Shown here one piece after another: positions 10,201 to 19,085 of a stretch of DNA of 64,000 nt (its first letter is position 1; each line of letters begins with the position of its first letter). Both the position numbers and the translations under genes were made by a program. Source of the DNA: Zelonia costaricensis (lineage: Eukaryota; Euglenozoa; Kinetoplastea; Trypanosomatida; Trypanosomatidae); the NCBI GenBank assembly GCA_030849075.1, contig JASAOO010003472.1, forward strand, positions 1-64,000, written 5' to 3'. The notes beneath the pieces are model-generated. The model did no database searches and was not told the DNA's origin. It was given only the letters and a program-made list of their open reading frames with translations.

Positions 10201-11632
10201 CGCCCGTGCGCCGGCTCTGCCCGCTACCACTACCGCTGCTGTCGCTGAAGCTGAGGCCGAGGGTCTGCAGCAGGACCTGCCGCATCTCTCGCGTCGCCTG
10301 TGCCCGCTGTGCGTCCTGCATCGGTGCGGAGGTGCTGGTGACGGTGGTGGCAAAGTCGCAGGAGGTGGTGTTGCCGGCGGAGACGGTGGTGCTCATCGTG
10401 CTCACGAAGGTGCCAAAGGTGCCGAAGGTGCCCTCGAAGCTGTCGGTGTGCTCGAGCGCTGGTGCGGCCGCGATGGAGGGGAAGCGGTTGTGGAAGGTGC
10501 CGGCCAGCTCGCCGTTCTCCTCGTCCGCGGTGAAGAAGGACGCCTCGGGCTGCACCGGCCAACCGGCCCCCCTCCCACCGCCGCGACCCCCGTCGCCGTC
10601 TGGCACCATCGGGGAGCCCTGCATGACGCCGCTGCTGTTCGTGCCACCGCTGGTGCCGCTGCTCGAGTAGTCGAGCCCACTCGCACTCACGGCGAAGGCT
10701 GCGGCGGCGACCGGTGGTACCCTCCTGTCCTCGGTCGCGGCGCGGCCCCCAGCGGCCAGGCGCGGGCGGCCCTTCAAGAGGGGCAGCGGGAACGTGTGGC
10801 CGGCGTCCCGGCCCTCGTCTGCAGAGTCGCCAGCCGCCGCAGTCCGGTCCTCCGATCGCTGCTGGCTGCGCGACAGAGTCGGCACGCTGGAGAAGTCGTG
10901 CTCGAGAGAGGCGGTCGTGCTTCGGGGCTGCGGCGCGTGACGGCGCAGAGAGGGAGTCGAGTGCATGGGTCCGCTGCCGGAAGTGGGGGTGGGGACGCCC
11001 GCGGTGGGGAGGGTGAGGGGGTCGCCGAGCTCGGGAGTGTCCTGCCGGGACCGCACGAGGTTCTTGCCCCGTCCCGCGGCTGCGGGCGGCGTTGACATGG
11101 CTGACGCTGCACCGAGCATCGGCTGTGGCTGCAGTGGGGGCGAGGTGCTGTTCGGGCTGAAAGACGGGGACGGAACGCCGGCGCTGAAGTAGTCCGTCGC
11201 CTCACTCGAGCCGCCGTCGGCGTCGGCGTCGAGGCCCGGTGCCACCGCGCGCTGCGGGTGGGGCATCGTAGGTGGGACCGGCTGACTGGTGCTGATGCAC
11301 CCCACGCTACCGCCGACAGCCCGAAGCTCCGGCGCCGGCCCCTGCGACGCCGCCCGCGACGGCGTGCCCGGTGTTAGCTCGAGCGAATCGTTTGGTGCAT
11401 ATGCCGCGCTGGCGCCAGCCCGTGACTGTGGAGGATGGTGCGCACCGCTTGCCGGTCGCGCAAGACTGGAACCCACCCCTTCGAGTTCGCTTTCTCCTGC
11501 AGCCGACGACGCACCGACCGGCGGCGGCACAGTTGCTCCCGGAGTCGCAATCGGCGCCCAAGCATGCGGCGAGGACAACAGCGACATGTGCCCGTTTTGG
11601 GTCGGCGCTGAAACGCTACCATGTTGGGACAT
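7238..11632 (-). CDS. Large low-complexity protein with FG-type short motifs (1464 aa)
   Basis: I do not recognise a folded domain. The 1464-aa product is mostly Ser/Ala/Pro/Gly/Thr-rich and looks intrinsically disordered. The notable pieces are a Phe-rich cluster FEGTFGTFGTFV (399-410), an acidic-aromatic peptide DDDGFGGW (1150-1157) and a charged C-terminal helix (ERLEDVLRMSSA) at the very end. The first two look like the acidic FGxF/FGxW peptides that bind adaptin and GGA ear domains in other eukaryotes, so a trafficking or endocytic scaffold role is possible but is inference. The next gene upstream (14066-16780) has the same architecture and an FGTFV peptide too. The start is the first ATG after an acceptor 14 nt upstream. 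Opposite-strand open frames across this gene are artefacts of high GC3. Confidence 0.85.
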   Translation of the reverse strand: MSQHGSVSAPTQNGHMSLLSSPHAWAPIATPGATVPPPVGASSAAGESELEGVGSSLARPASGAHHPPQSRAGASAAYAPNDSLELTPGTPSRAASQGPAPELRAVGGSVGCISTSQPVPPTMPHPQRAVAPGLDADADGGSSEATDYFSAGVPSPSFSPNSTSPPLQPQPMLGAASAMSTPPAAAGRGKNLVRSRQDTPELGDPLTLPTAGVPTPTSGSGPMHSTPSLRRHAPQPRSTTASLEHDFSSVPTLSRSQQRSEDRTAAAGDSADEGRDAGHTFPLPLLKGRPRLAAGGRAATEDRRVPPVAAAAFAVSASGLDYSSSGTSGGTNSSGVMQGSPMVPDGDGGRGGGRGAGWPVQPEASFFTADEENGELAGTFHNRFPSIAAAPALEHTDSFEGTFGTFGTFVSTMSTTVSAGNTTSCDFATTVTSTSAPMQDAQRAQATREMRQVLLQTLGLSFSDSSGSGSGQSRRTGDGGLASGGAGTDSHHLSATLSSLDATAITSAVPQQSPSQELSATQAARPHLRRLNEGSVLSAWSVSPTASPTHSAAPPMPLQGTATSYSTGQIELPHGPSSSDGSVPEAAQAEVPPPQRLSLIGTKARFTLENAVGRLDGISSISSTTAMSPASPALRQRLAVDNHFSPRSSDGIFGPRTAAEEQTASALGVSADTASALSATCQPLDRAAVAALLELSSHSLSNSGSPRWLRPEEDDDVEESTGTATTVAHVSATSSVLYLRPGSGSGSTAAYGDAVELRAESSFPTSAPRWVAASASGDAFGTLSSVPTRRTSHIDPVTAGSAAGEPLDSGSSRVWSDSAATRSDPVTATSSATWSPSLRPSARTRGGTAAAAAGLTDANAGAAVQLAEDDDDACRVPATRSAALPAAGRHVSFANAESTQFVEPPPSPWGDDDLVYTPDYTYMEYIGSDAASPVSNGDDVDPESEAAVMQSVPRFRFRPPRANALAPSPREVRMSRLTTSAWPPPSRSSDRGSAAAASGGEGDAATSGSAESRAPGRPSTGGEEEGDEGGHAAATERAPRVFFTKERLASRAALMQARRPGGQQTSGSTEAVAALSQRPVPVSRPPPRHQGGGYSIRLAPPPPPASAPQPPPAAASTIALSLPGFAAPGPQGSHDSAVQPQSTSSPAAVDDDGFGGWVHNSQPTAAPAAPVPLTKERCAQLLAAVHDARVPVPGATPSLDSARVADTLRNVFAVATPTAEVDVREAASPQSPTSGTLNGADANGDSAVATLLSPDATRLVMDRVLAALSFTSLAQRGPSGSPVGSFASTPSAAAGPHFGGTSSFAGHAAAAALSHDGYVVPWRTHAATSSGINGIGCAGPPRGTADGKGPQTQQRGDDDAAAGSVSLADADSGAESGDASVRQTLHLLFPRHETGRAATAGNTEPPAVAAFLGSRRLPDAPTGAQWTERDVMLAVQQEQRRMAHEGGGAVETERLEDVLRMSSA

Positions 11633-11646
11633 GGCCTACGCTGCTG

Positions 11647-11673
11647 CTGATTAAGACACGAGGAGTAGGAGTG
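11647..11673 (-). promoter_or_regulatory. Candidate trans-splice acceptor, 1464-aa protein
   Basis: A minus-strand pyrimidine-rich run ending TTAATCAG; AG at 11648-11647; predicted 14-nt 5' UTR. Confidence 0.5.
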
Positions 11674-12461
11674 CCGGTCCGTACTTCTCATCCAGCACTT
11701 AGGGCAGAAGACGCACACAAACTCACGCAGGGGGACACTCCACCTGCTGCCTGGCGCGGCCCTCGGGTCTACTGCACGAGGCTTCTACGCCGCCGCCGCA
11801 AGATGATGCGTGTAGGCGCGTGCGTGGGGAGGTGCAAACAATTTGTTGGCGCGGATGGCAGCATACGAGGGTTGGAGCACCGCAAGAGAGGAACGGATCG
11901 CGGAGGATGTGAAGGTGCAGGGATAGGAGGTGTGGGAGTTGTGACACTCTGTCGGCTGCCCGGCCGTAAATGGGACGGGCCGCGGGCGCCGGCACACGCG
12001 AATACCTGCGCATGCGGTGCAATGAGGACGAGGAATGGAGGTGAAGGGGAGAGAAGGAGGAGGGGGGGGGGTGTGTGGAGAGGCGAGCATGGCGTGGATT
12101 GAGGAGGAACATCATGGGTGACAGCGAAGCCGTAGTGTGTGTCTGGGCGCACATCACGGTGGAGACGGGGCGGGGAAAAGGCGGGGAAAAGGCGACTGCG
12201 CGGTGTCAAGCGCGACCTTGCCGCCTCACGGCCTCTCTCGTGGCTGTGCGTCGTCTTGGGGTTTGCGTTCCTGTCTGGTTTGTTTTCCGCGAGTTCTTCA
12301 AAGAAAGGAAAAAAAAAAACGGAAGCAGACCGGCCGGGGGGGGGGGAGGGGAAAGAGGGAGGGCGAGAGCGAAGGGAGTGCGGAGAGGATCGAGGACGCC
12401 ACTTCTTCTACGCCCCCCTCTCCCACCCCCCGCACGCCAACAAGCGTGCACACACAAAGAG

Positions 12462-12480
12462 CACACACACACACACACAC
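12462..12480. repeat. (CA)n microsatellite
   Basis: Perfect CA run of 19 nt, with an interrupted CA stretch just before it. Confidence 0.88.
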
Positions 12481-14065
12481 GCACCCTACAGCCACCTTCC
12501 AAAACAAAAGAGAAAAAAGTGCGCGTGCGTGCGGGAGGCGACTGGAAGATCGTAAAAGGAAGAAAGGAACGAACTGCCCTTCACTTCTAGCGACCGTCGC
12601 GCGGGCTTGATGAGTGGTCAGGCACCACGTGCTTGTACGCACACCTTCCTGTACTTGTCCTTGCTTCTAAAACTGGATGCCGGCGGTGGGGCTCTGCTCC
12701 GTTAGGCTGCTGTGGATGCGCCAAGCGCCTACCTTCGCTCCTTCACCCTCAACCACACACACACAGACGCACACACACACTTACACAGCACCGAGGCGGG
12801 GAGCATGCACGCGAAGAAGGAGAGAGGCGTCAAGAGCGGGAGAGCGAGCCACGACGGACCTCAAAGGTCGGGTTGCGCGCAAGGGCGAAGGAGGAAACTG
12901 GTGTTGGGATGCAGAGAAGAAACGAAGTCAAGTGACACCACGAGTAACTGACGGAGGGGAAAGGGGGATTATGGTGGAGCGAGGCAGTTGACAGCGCTCT
13001 TGCACGGTCCCTCTCTCTTCCGGCCGTTGCACGGGCGACTAGGGTGCGGAGGCCGAGATGAAAAGGGCTCGCAAACACCAGCGCCCATCGCTGGCAAGTG
13101 GAAAGCCCACGGGATGGGGCAGAGGAGGGGGGGGGGAAGTGGGGTGACGGAAGCTGTCCCCGGCCCATCCACGCTCACAGAAACGCGAGACCAAGAGAAT
13201 AGACGCGACGCGCGATGCCACCGGGGCACCTGGGAAGGGAGGGGGACGGGAAGCGTCAAGCGATGGGGACGTTCTGACTGTGGTGGGCGGGGAGACAGTA
13301 GAAAGAGGTGCATCGAGGGCGACGGGAGTGGGTGAGAGAGGTGCAGCTCGTCTGGCATCCACGTACTCGAATGAAAGGCACAGCGCTGGGAAGGGGTACT
13401 AGGGGCTCCTTCTCCGCCGTTATCGTGGTGTCACCAGTGAGGCCGCGGGGTTTCTTCACGCCACCCTCCCACAACCACCCGGAAGCTCGCGGCTGCCGCT
13501 CGATCACGCCCCCGGGTGGGGGGGGGGAGGGGAGGGATGGGCCGTTCGTGACGTCAAGTAGAACAACCACAAAAGAAAAAAAATTGACGGGTCAACTGTG
13601 GGCGGCGAGCGCTGGCAGGGAATGGGAAAACGGGCCGCACCGAGAACGAAGTGTCGCTTGAGAGGAGGAAGGCGACGGAGGGCGGGAGATGACAAGGACG
13701 CGGATTAGGGAACCAGACAAGCAAGGAAAACGAAGGAAGCGCGCACGCAGGCGTAAGTGTGGGGTTGGCGACGCGCGTGTGCCAACTAACCACCGCACAC
13801 CGACCAGATGCTGAGGGAGAGGGGAACATGCAAGGCAGGGAAGCGGCGGCGGCTTCACGACGGAGGGGGGGGGAGGAGCGCGGTGGGCCTGTGCAATAAA
13901 GCGGCTGAGTGGCTGCGGGTGCGATTGCGTGTGTACCCTCGTGCGAGCTGATGCGAAGTAGGTAGGCGGTCGGGTTCACACCTAGCAGGAAAAAAAAAGG
14001 GAAGTGAGCAACACGTCGAGCAAGACGCGCACCGTCAGGCGAACTGCAAGCGGGGGGAGAGCAGC

Positions 14066-16780
14066 TCACGTGGATTCGGGGCGGCTGAGGACGCTGCGGA
14101 GACGCTGCATCAGGTCCAGCTTCTCAGCCGACGGCGTGCCAGAGTCGCTTGAGGTGGACTGCCGTCCCGGTGTTTCCTCCCCAGCTCGACTGCCACCGCT
14201 GACGTCGCCCGTCACGGAACCTGGCGGGTAACCTCCGGGGCTCGGCACCGCTGGCGCTGCCGCGGGGCTGGGGAACTGGTGCGACGACGAACCCCGCGTC
14301 GGCCGTGCCCACGGCGTCACCACCGCCGACAGCGGCGTCGCACGGTGCCCACGCACGGCGGAGCCGGACGGCGCCGCTGACGAGTCCACCGTGGAGGCGG
14401 CGGCTGGCGAGGTCGTCTCGTGGCTGCCTGTGCCGCGCGGCCCGGCGACTGTCTGCGCCTGTCCGCGGGAGCGGCAGCTGACACTGTTTTCCTCGTCGCC
14501 CGTTTCGCGCGGCTGCGCCGTGCCGTGGGAGGCGGTGCGTGACACGGGCGGCCCGCTGCTGTGGTCGCGGCTGGACACGGTGTACGGGCAGCCCGAGGCG
14601 GCCTCTGAGGCGAGGCGCAGCACGCTCCAAAGCTCGTCCTGCGAGAAGCCGCGGACGGCGCCGTCGCCGGCGCCCGGGTCTGTGGGACTGCCGGCACGCG
14701 CAGCGCTGGCGGGCGGGTCGCCAGCCTCCTTCCCGCGTGTGCGGTTGGCCTTCGCGGTGGGGCGCAGGAAGTGCGCGGGCGGCTGCGGGTGGGAGGGGGG
14801 CGACGGTGGTGCGTTTGTCCCCACCAGCCACGCGCGCGACGGCGGCGGCGGCGCTGGCAGCAACATTACCTGGACCACGGCGTTGCTCGCCTCCTCCCTG
14901 TCTCGCGCCCCCCACCCATCAGTGTCCGACAGCGGCGACTGCCCGCCGGCACCCGCGACCGACGGCACCATCGAGTGGTCGGTCGGGGGTCCGACAGAGG
15001 CGGGACGGTCCAGCACTTGTCGCAGCCGGCGCATGAGCTGCTCCTTGTCGTAGCCGTTGCCACCGCTCATCACCGCCGGCCCCGACGCGGCGCGGTGCAC
15101 CGGCACGGCGACCACCGAGTGCGGCGACGCGGGCTGCCGGTGGGGGTTGGCGCCCTGCGGCGGCGAGGGAACGCGATCCACCCGCGCCCGGACCTCCCCC
15201 TCATGCAGGGCGGCGGGCAGCAGTGCCGCCGGCGCTGCGGCGGAGGGGGACAGCAGACTCTCACCGCCCGCCTCCGCGCCGCCGCTGCTGACCCCCGCCG
15301 CGGTGACGAGCGCCCGCACTGCGCTGCTGCCCGCTCCGTGCGCCACCTGCAGCGGCAGCGGCAGCGGCGGCGACTGCGGCCCGTCGGAGGCACAGCCACT
15401 TGCAAGGCCGCCACCACCCAGCGGCGACGGCGCCTGGCGGCCGGGCACGACGGCGAGAACGGGCGACGACGGCGTCGTGATGGAGGTGCCGGTGCTGAGC
15501 ACGTAGGGCAGCTGAAAGCCGGTCTTGGGCACCACCACCGCAAGGGGCGCCTCGGCGGCGGCAGGGACCGACACGGCTGGCGCCTTGGCCCCCACCGGTA
15601 CCGCCGGAGTGGGGCCGCCGGGTTCTGCGTCACGCATCGCTGCGGGGATGGCAGTCATGAGCGCGCCGCTGGTGCTGACGCCGTCGGGCAGCGGGCACGC
15701 GGCGGCGGCGACGGCGCTCTGCAGGGAGGCAAGGTTGCTGTTGAGTCGGCTGTCCGTGATGGACTGCACGAAGGTGCCGAAGTCGCCCCAGTGGTCGTGC
15801 CCGGCGCCAGCGGTGGTGCCTCCCCCGCCGGCGGGCCGCGCCAGCGAGCCCGTTTCCGGGGTGCCGGCGGCTGCGAGCGCGTTGGAGACAGTGGGGTGCG
15901 TGCTAGTGCTGTGGTTCGTGTCCGCCTCCGAGGCGCCGCGTGCGCCGGCCTGTGTGTCGGACGGGTTTGGCAGAGCGCGCGACGAGCGCGACCCCGCAGC
16001 GTCTTCGCGAGCCCTGCCAGCGGCAGCACTGCTGCCGCCACCGCCGCCGCTCCCCACGATGGGCACGATGGGCGCGCTGCCGCTGTCGAGGCTATAGCTC
16101 TGCGCGTTGCCGCTGTCCACCTCGCCGCTGAACATGAGCGATGTGATGTTGCTCTCCGCGTTGCCTTCTGCAGCGACGGACGGGGAGGAGGAGGAGCACG
16201 CAGGGTGGGCCCGTGTCGCTTGCTGCGAGTTGTGTATGGTGCTCGTCCCGTACTCGCTGTTCGTCGTGCGCACGCTGCGGTTGTCTGCCGGCATGTGGCC
16301 GTGGTAGGTCGGCCCGAGCGGCGAGGTGGGGGCGTACGCGGCGACAAGTCGACCGCCAAGCGCCACCGACCCCCAGCCAGTTCGCACCGGCACGTTCGGG
16401 GTGCCGCTGGGACTGCCGCTGCTGGCTTCTTCCACGCCACCGCTCGACACGGAGCGTCCGGCGCGGCTTGAGGGCAGCGGGGGCGGCGCGCGCGGCGAGG
16501 GGGTGTTGGCTGCTGCGATGGCGGCGGCCACCACGGCAGCCGCCTGCTCGTTTGCTGCCGACGCCGCGGCGAACATCTCCGCCCCCTCCTGCACATCTGC
16601 CGGCAGGCGCACGCCGCACGTCTCGAGGTAGCGCTCGAGGTTGCCCAGCAGCTCCTTCACGTGATGCGTGTACTGGGCCTCGGTCGAGCGGTAGTGCTGG
16701 CTTTCGCCACGACGAAGCTCATCGTGGGCGCGTTGCAGGACATAGTCGATGGAGGTCGGGTCTGTGTACACGTACGCCAT
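14066..16780 (-). CDS. Disordered protein with conserved N-terminus and DFGTF motif (904 aa)
   Basis: No known family is recognised. Residues 1-70 look folded, with helical, charged sequence including HHVKELLGNLERYLETCG. The rest is Ser/Ala/Pro/Gly/Thr-rich and probably disordered. WGDFGTFV (331-338) fits the acidic-aromatic peptides recognised by adaptin/GGA ears. Three short helical segments resemble one another: EQLMRRLRQVLDRP, DELWSVLRLASEA and, at the extreme C-terminus, KLDLMQRLRSVLSRPEST. The downstream neighbour (7238-11632) has FGTFGTFV and also ends in a short charged helix, so the two may be diverged paralogues or partners in one complex. That is inference. The start follows an acceptor with a T-rich tract 75 nt upstream. 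Confidence 0.87.
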   Translation of the reverse strand: MAYVYTDPTSIDYVLQRAHDELRRGESQHYRSTEAQYTHHVKELLGNLERYLETCGVRLPADVQEGAEMFAAASAANEQAAAVVAAAIAAANTPSPRAPPPLPSSRAGRSVSSGGVEEASSGSPSGTPNVPVRTGWGSVALGGRLVAAYAPTSPLGPTYHGHMPADNRSVRTTNSEYGTSTIHNSQQATRAHPACSSSSPSVAAEGNAESNITSLMFSGEVDSGNAQSYSLDSGSAPIVPIVGSGGGGGSSAAAGRAREDAAGSRSSRALPNPSDTQAGARGASEADTNHSTSTHPTVSNALAAAGTPETGSLARPAGGGGTTAGAGHDHWGDFGTFVQSITDSRLNSNLASLQSAVAAAACPLPDGVSTSGALMTAIPAAMRDAEPGGPTPAVPVGAKAPAVSVPAAAEAPLAVVVPKTGFQLPYVLSTGTSITTPSSPVLAVVPGRQAPSPLGGGGLASGCASDGPQSPPLPLPLQVAHGAGSSAVRALVTAAGVSSGGAEAGGESLLSPSAAAPAALLPAALHEGEVRARVDRVPSPPQGANPHRQPASPHSVVAVPVHRAASGPAVMSGGNGYDKEQLMRRLRQVLDRPASVGPPTDHSMVPSVAGAGGQSPLSDTDGWGARDREEASNAVVQVMLLPAPPPPSRAWLVGTNAPPSPPSHPQPPAHFLRPTAKANRTRGKEAGDPPASAARAGSPTDPGAGDGAVRGFSQDELWSVLRLASEAASGCPYTVSSRDHSSGPPVSRTASHGTAQPRETGDEENSVSCRSRGQAQTVAGPRGTGSHETTSPAAASTVDSSAAPSGSAVRGHRATPLSAVVTPWARPTRGSSSHQFPSPAAAPAVPSPGGYPPGSVTGDVSGGSRAGEETPGRQSTSSDSGTPSAEKLDLMQRLRSVLSRPEST

Positions 16781-19085
16781 CTTTGCGTACCGGCGAGCCG
16801 GCGCGGTGTGGTGCGTATGTGTGTGTGTGTGTATAGAAGACGTACGAGACGTGCGCTTTGCGTGTGTGCGAGTTAGACAGAAAAACCAAAAAAAAGAAAT
16901 GACTGGGCGTTTATGCTCAGTGAGCAGGAGGAGTCACAGGAGGCGGAGGTGGAAGAGAAGGGCCCTGCATATGCGTTTGCGCCTTTCATAGGCCAGCAAA
17001 GGGCGGAGTGGGAGGTGCGGGCACGGACAGACACACGCGCACGTTCTCACCCACTTCCACGGCGGAGCTAAAACAAAAGCGAGATAAGAGAACACGAGAA
17101 CGGAGAGCGGAGAGGGACGAAAGGAGACAGAGAGCGATGCGTCTGAGCTAGGCCAACCATGCGGAAAGCGGGTTACCGACGAACACGCAAGTGCGTGTTG
17201 ATTGATTCGAAATGTAGCAGCGTCGTGGGAGACTACCAAGCGGTACCCGGGCTTCTTTTGCCAGTGTCTCCCCTTCTGATGAATGCCGCACACAAACACA
17301 GCGAAGAGAAAAAAAAAAGTAAACGAGGGAGGCGGAGGGATAGCGAGGAGGGAGGGAGGGGGGATTTTGGGGTGGGGAAGGAAACTGTGTGTGTTCGTGA
17401 GTCGCCACTGCGAGCGGTCGCTTCCTCAGTGTATGCGAGAGTGGGCGACGGTACAAGGCGGACGCGTGTCTAGGGGAGTTTGGAAGGGGGGGGGGGGAAG
17501 AAGAAGGAAGGGACGTGGAGAGGAGGCAGGGAGCTGGCGGGACCGAGGAGGAAAAGAAAGAAGAACACACACACACGCAAAAAAACAAAAAACAAAATAT
17601 ATGTAGAGAGCGGGACGAACAAGGCACGAGCGATGCGGAGCGTTGTGCAGATGACGGAGGAACGGAAAAAAAAAAGCAAAGCGGAGGATCGGGCACGGGC
17701 TCACAACAGCACCTCTTGAGCAGCCACGCGGGCTGCCAAGGCGTTGATGACAGAGGCGGAATTGAGGACGCAGCGTATGCGAAAAACGTGTGTAAAGGAG
17801 TGGAGGGGAAAGCGGGGGACCAACGGAGGGAGGGGGGAAGGGAGCCGGCGAAGATCGCGAAGAAGAGGCGGAGGCGGTGTGGAGGACCTCGACTCTGCCA
17901 ATGATGTGTTCAAGCCCACGCAAGCACACACAGACACACACACGGACAGTCACCAGTACCAATGTCTACTGATGGATGCAATGGGGGTGGGGCACGAGGC
18001 TGCAGAGGCGAAGGGAAACTCGCGGGCAGAAGCAGAGAGAGGGAACGTCAGAGACGGCAGTCTCCACTAGTGGAAGAGAGGACACACACGCCCGCACACA
18101 GACGAGAAAAGCCAGCAAGCCAACGCTGCCGCGAGATGACAAAGGAAAGCGAAGCACAAATAGAAAATGGTCAAGCCACAGGGTGAGTGTGAAGGAGTAC
18201 CCGCGTTAGAGGGATAAGAGTGGACTGCTGCTGCACCGGCAGTGAGGCGCGGGACTTAACTGGCGATGCGGTGGGGTGGAAAGGAGTAATCAATGACAAA
18301 GGAGGGAGCAGAACAGGAGGAAGAGGGGAGAGGAGGGTGTGTGTGTGTGAAGGATCGAGGAACGAGGAGGAGGAAGGAGGGGCTAGTGAGGGGGAGGGTA
18401 CATAGAGGGTGAAAGGGGTGGGGGGTGGGGACTGAGATACACCGCTGGCGGAGAGAAGTTGACAGGGTAGGGGGACGGCGGAAAACGAAAAGAAAACAAC
18501 AGCTTGAATGCGTGAGTCACGCGGGGCACGACGCACACACCCACGCGTGTGACGTGTATGGGATTGAGTTTGACTAGGTAGCGAGCGAGGCCGCAGCCGG
18601 CGAGCGCTGGTGTGGGTGGTGGTGGCGAGCAAAGAGGGAGGGGAGGGAGAGAAGGGGCTGCTCTTGGGTGACAGTGATCCAGCGGCGACCGAAGGTGCTG
18701 GTGGCTCGATTGCGAGAGATGACGGGGACGGTGGCGCCGTTCTGAGGTGTCGACGAGAAAACAGACAAGTATGGCGGGGGGGGGCAGGAGGCGGGAGCGA
18801 AGGAGTCGTGAGGGGAGAGAACGCTGGACATGATGAGGAGAGTGTTGAAGAGTCGAGGCAGTAGCTCGTCCGGTGCGCTTCCCAACTCACTTTCACTGCA
18901 GGCACTGGCTCGCTTGCTTACAGGTTGAGTTCGGTGTGCTGTCACTTTTTTTTTTTTTCGGTCTTGCGTTGTATTGCAGACGTGTTGCAGTTTCGTTGCG
19001 GGCAGAGGAGGGGAGGGGAGGGAGAGACACGGGTGACGACCTCCGTTGCTGTGCGCATCGGTGCCATCGCATCGTCACTGCACCC
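16781..19085. other. Long intergenic region
   Basis: About 2.3 kb. Apart from the acceptor at 16856-16900 it contains purine-rich plus-strand DNA with a G-run near 17486-17497 and short A-runs. Minus-strand frames such as 18171-18905 are Ser/Pro-rich with no domain and are not called. The right-hand part is the 3' UTR of the actin-like gene. Confidence 0.65.
16856..16900 (-). promoter_or_regulatory. Candidate trans-splice acceptor, 904-aa protein
   Basis: A minus-strand T-rich tract (about 16876-16900), then the first AG at 16857-16856; 75-nt 5' UTR. A second AG directly abuts the ATG but would leave no leader. Confidence 0.5.

Larger units (their letters stand above)
11633..14065. other. 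Long intergenic region
   Basis: About 2.4 kb between the two FG-motif protein genes. Purine-rich G-runs occur on the plus strand (near 12059-12070, 12337-12349, 13125-13136, 13517-13527 and 13864-13873), with CA runs near 12462-12480 and 12752-12783. Open frames here (up to about 171 aa) are compositionally biased and have no domain. Nothing else is identified. Confidence 0.65.

Noticed and set aside
9446..11095. 549-codon plus-strand open frame opposite the 1464-aa gene
   Set aside because: Antisense shadow with Gly/Arg/Ala composition and no domain.
11633..14065. SIDER-type retroposon or other mobile element in the long intergenic regions
   Set aside because: I looked for an internal signature or terminal repeats and saw only skewed simple sequence. 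A search with SIDER1/2 profiles would be needed.
14771..16471. 566-codon plus-strand open frame opposite the 904-aa gene
   Set aside because: Arg/Gly/Ala-rich shadow of codon bias in the minus-strand gene; no independent support.
18171..18905. 244-codon minus-strand frame in an intergenic region
   Set aside because: Ser/Pro/Thr-rich low complexity typical of pyrimidine-rich sense-strand intergenic DNA; no domain.
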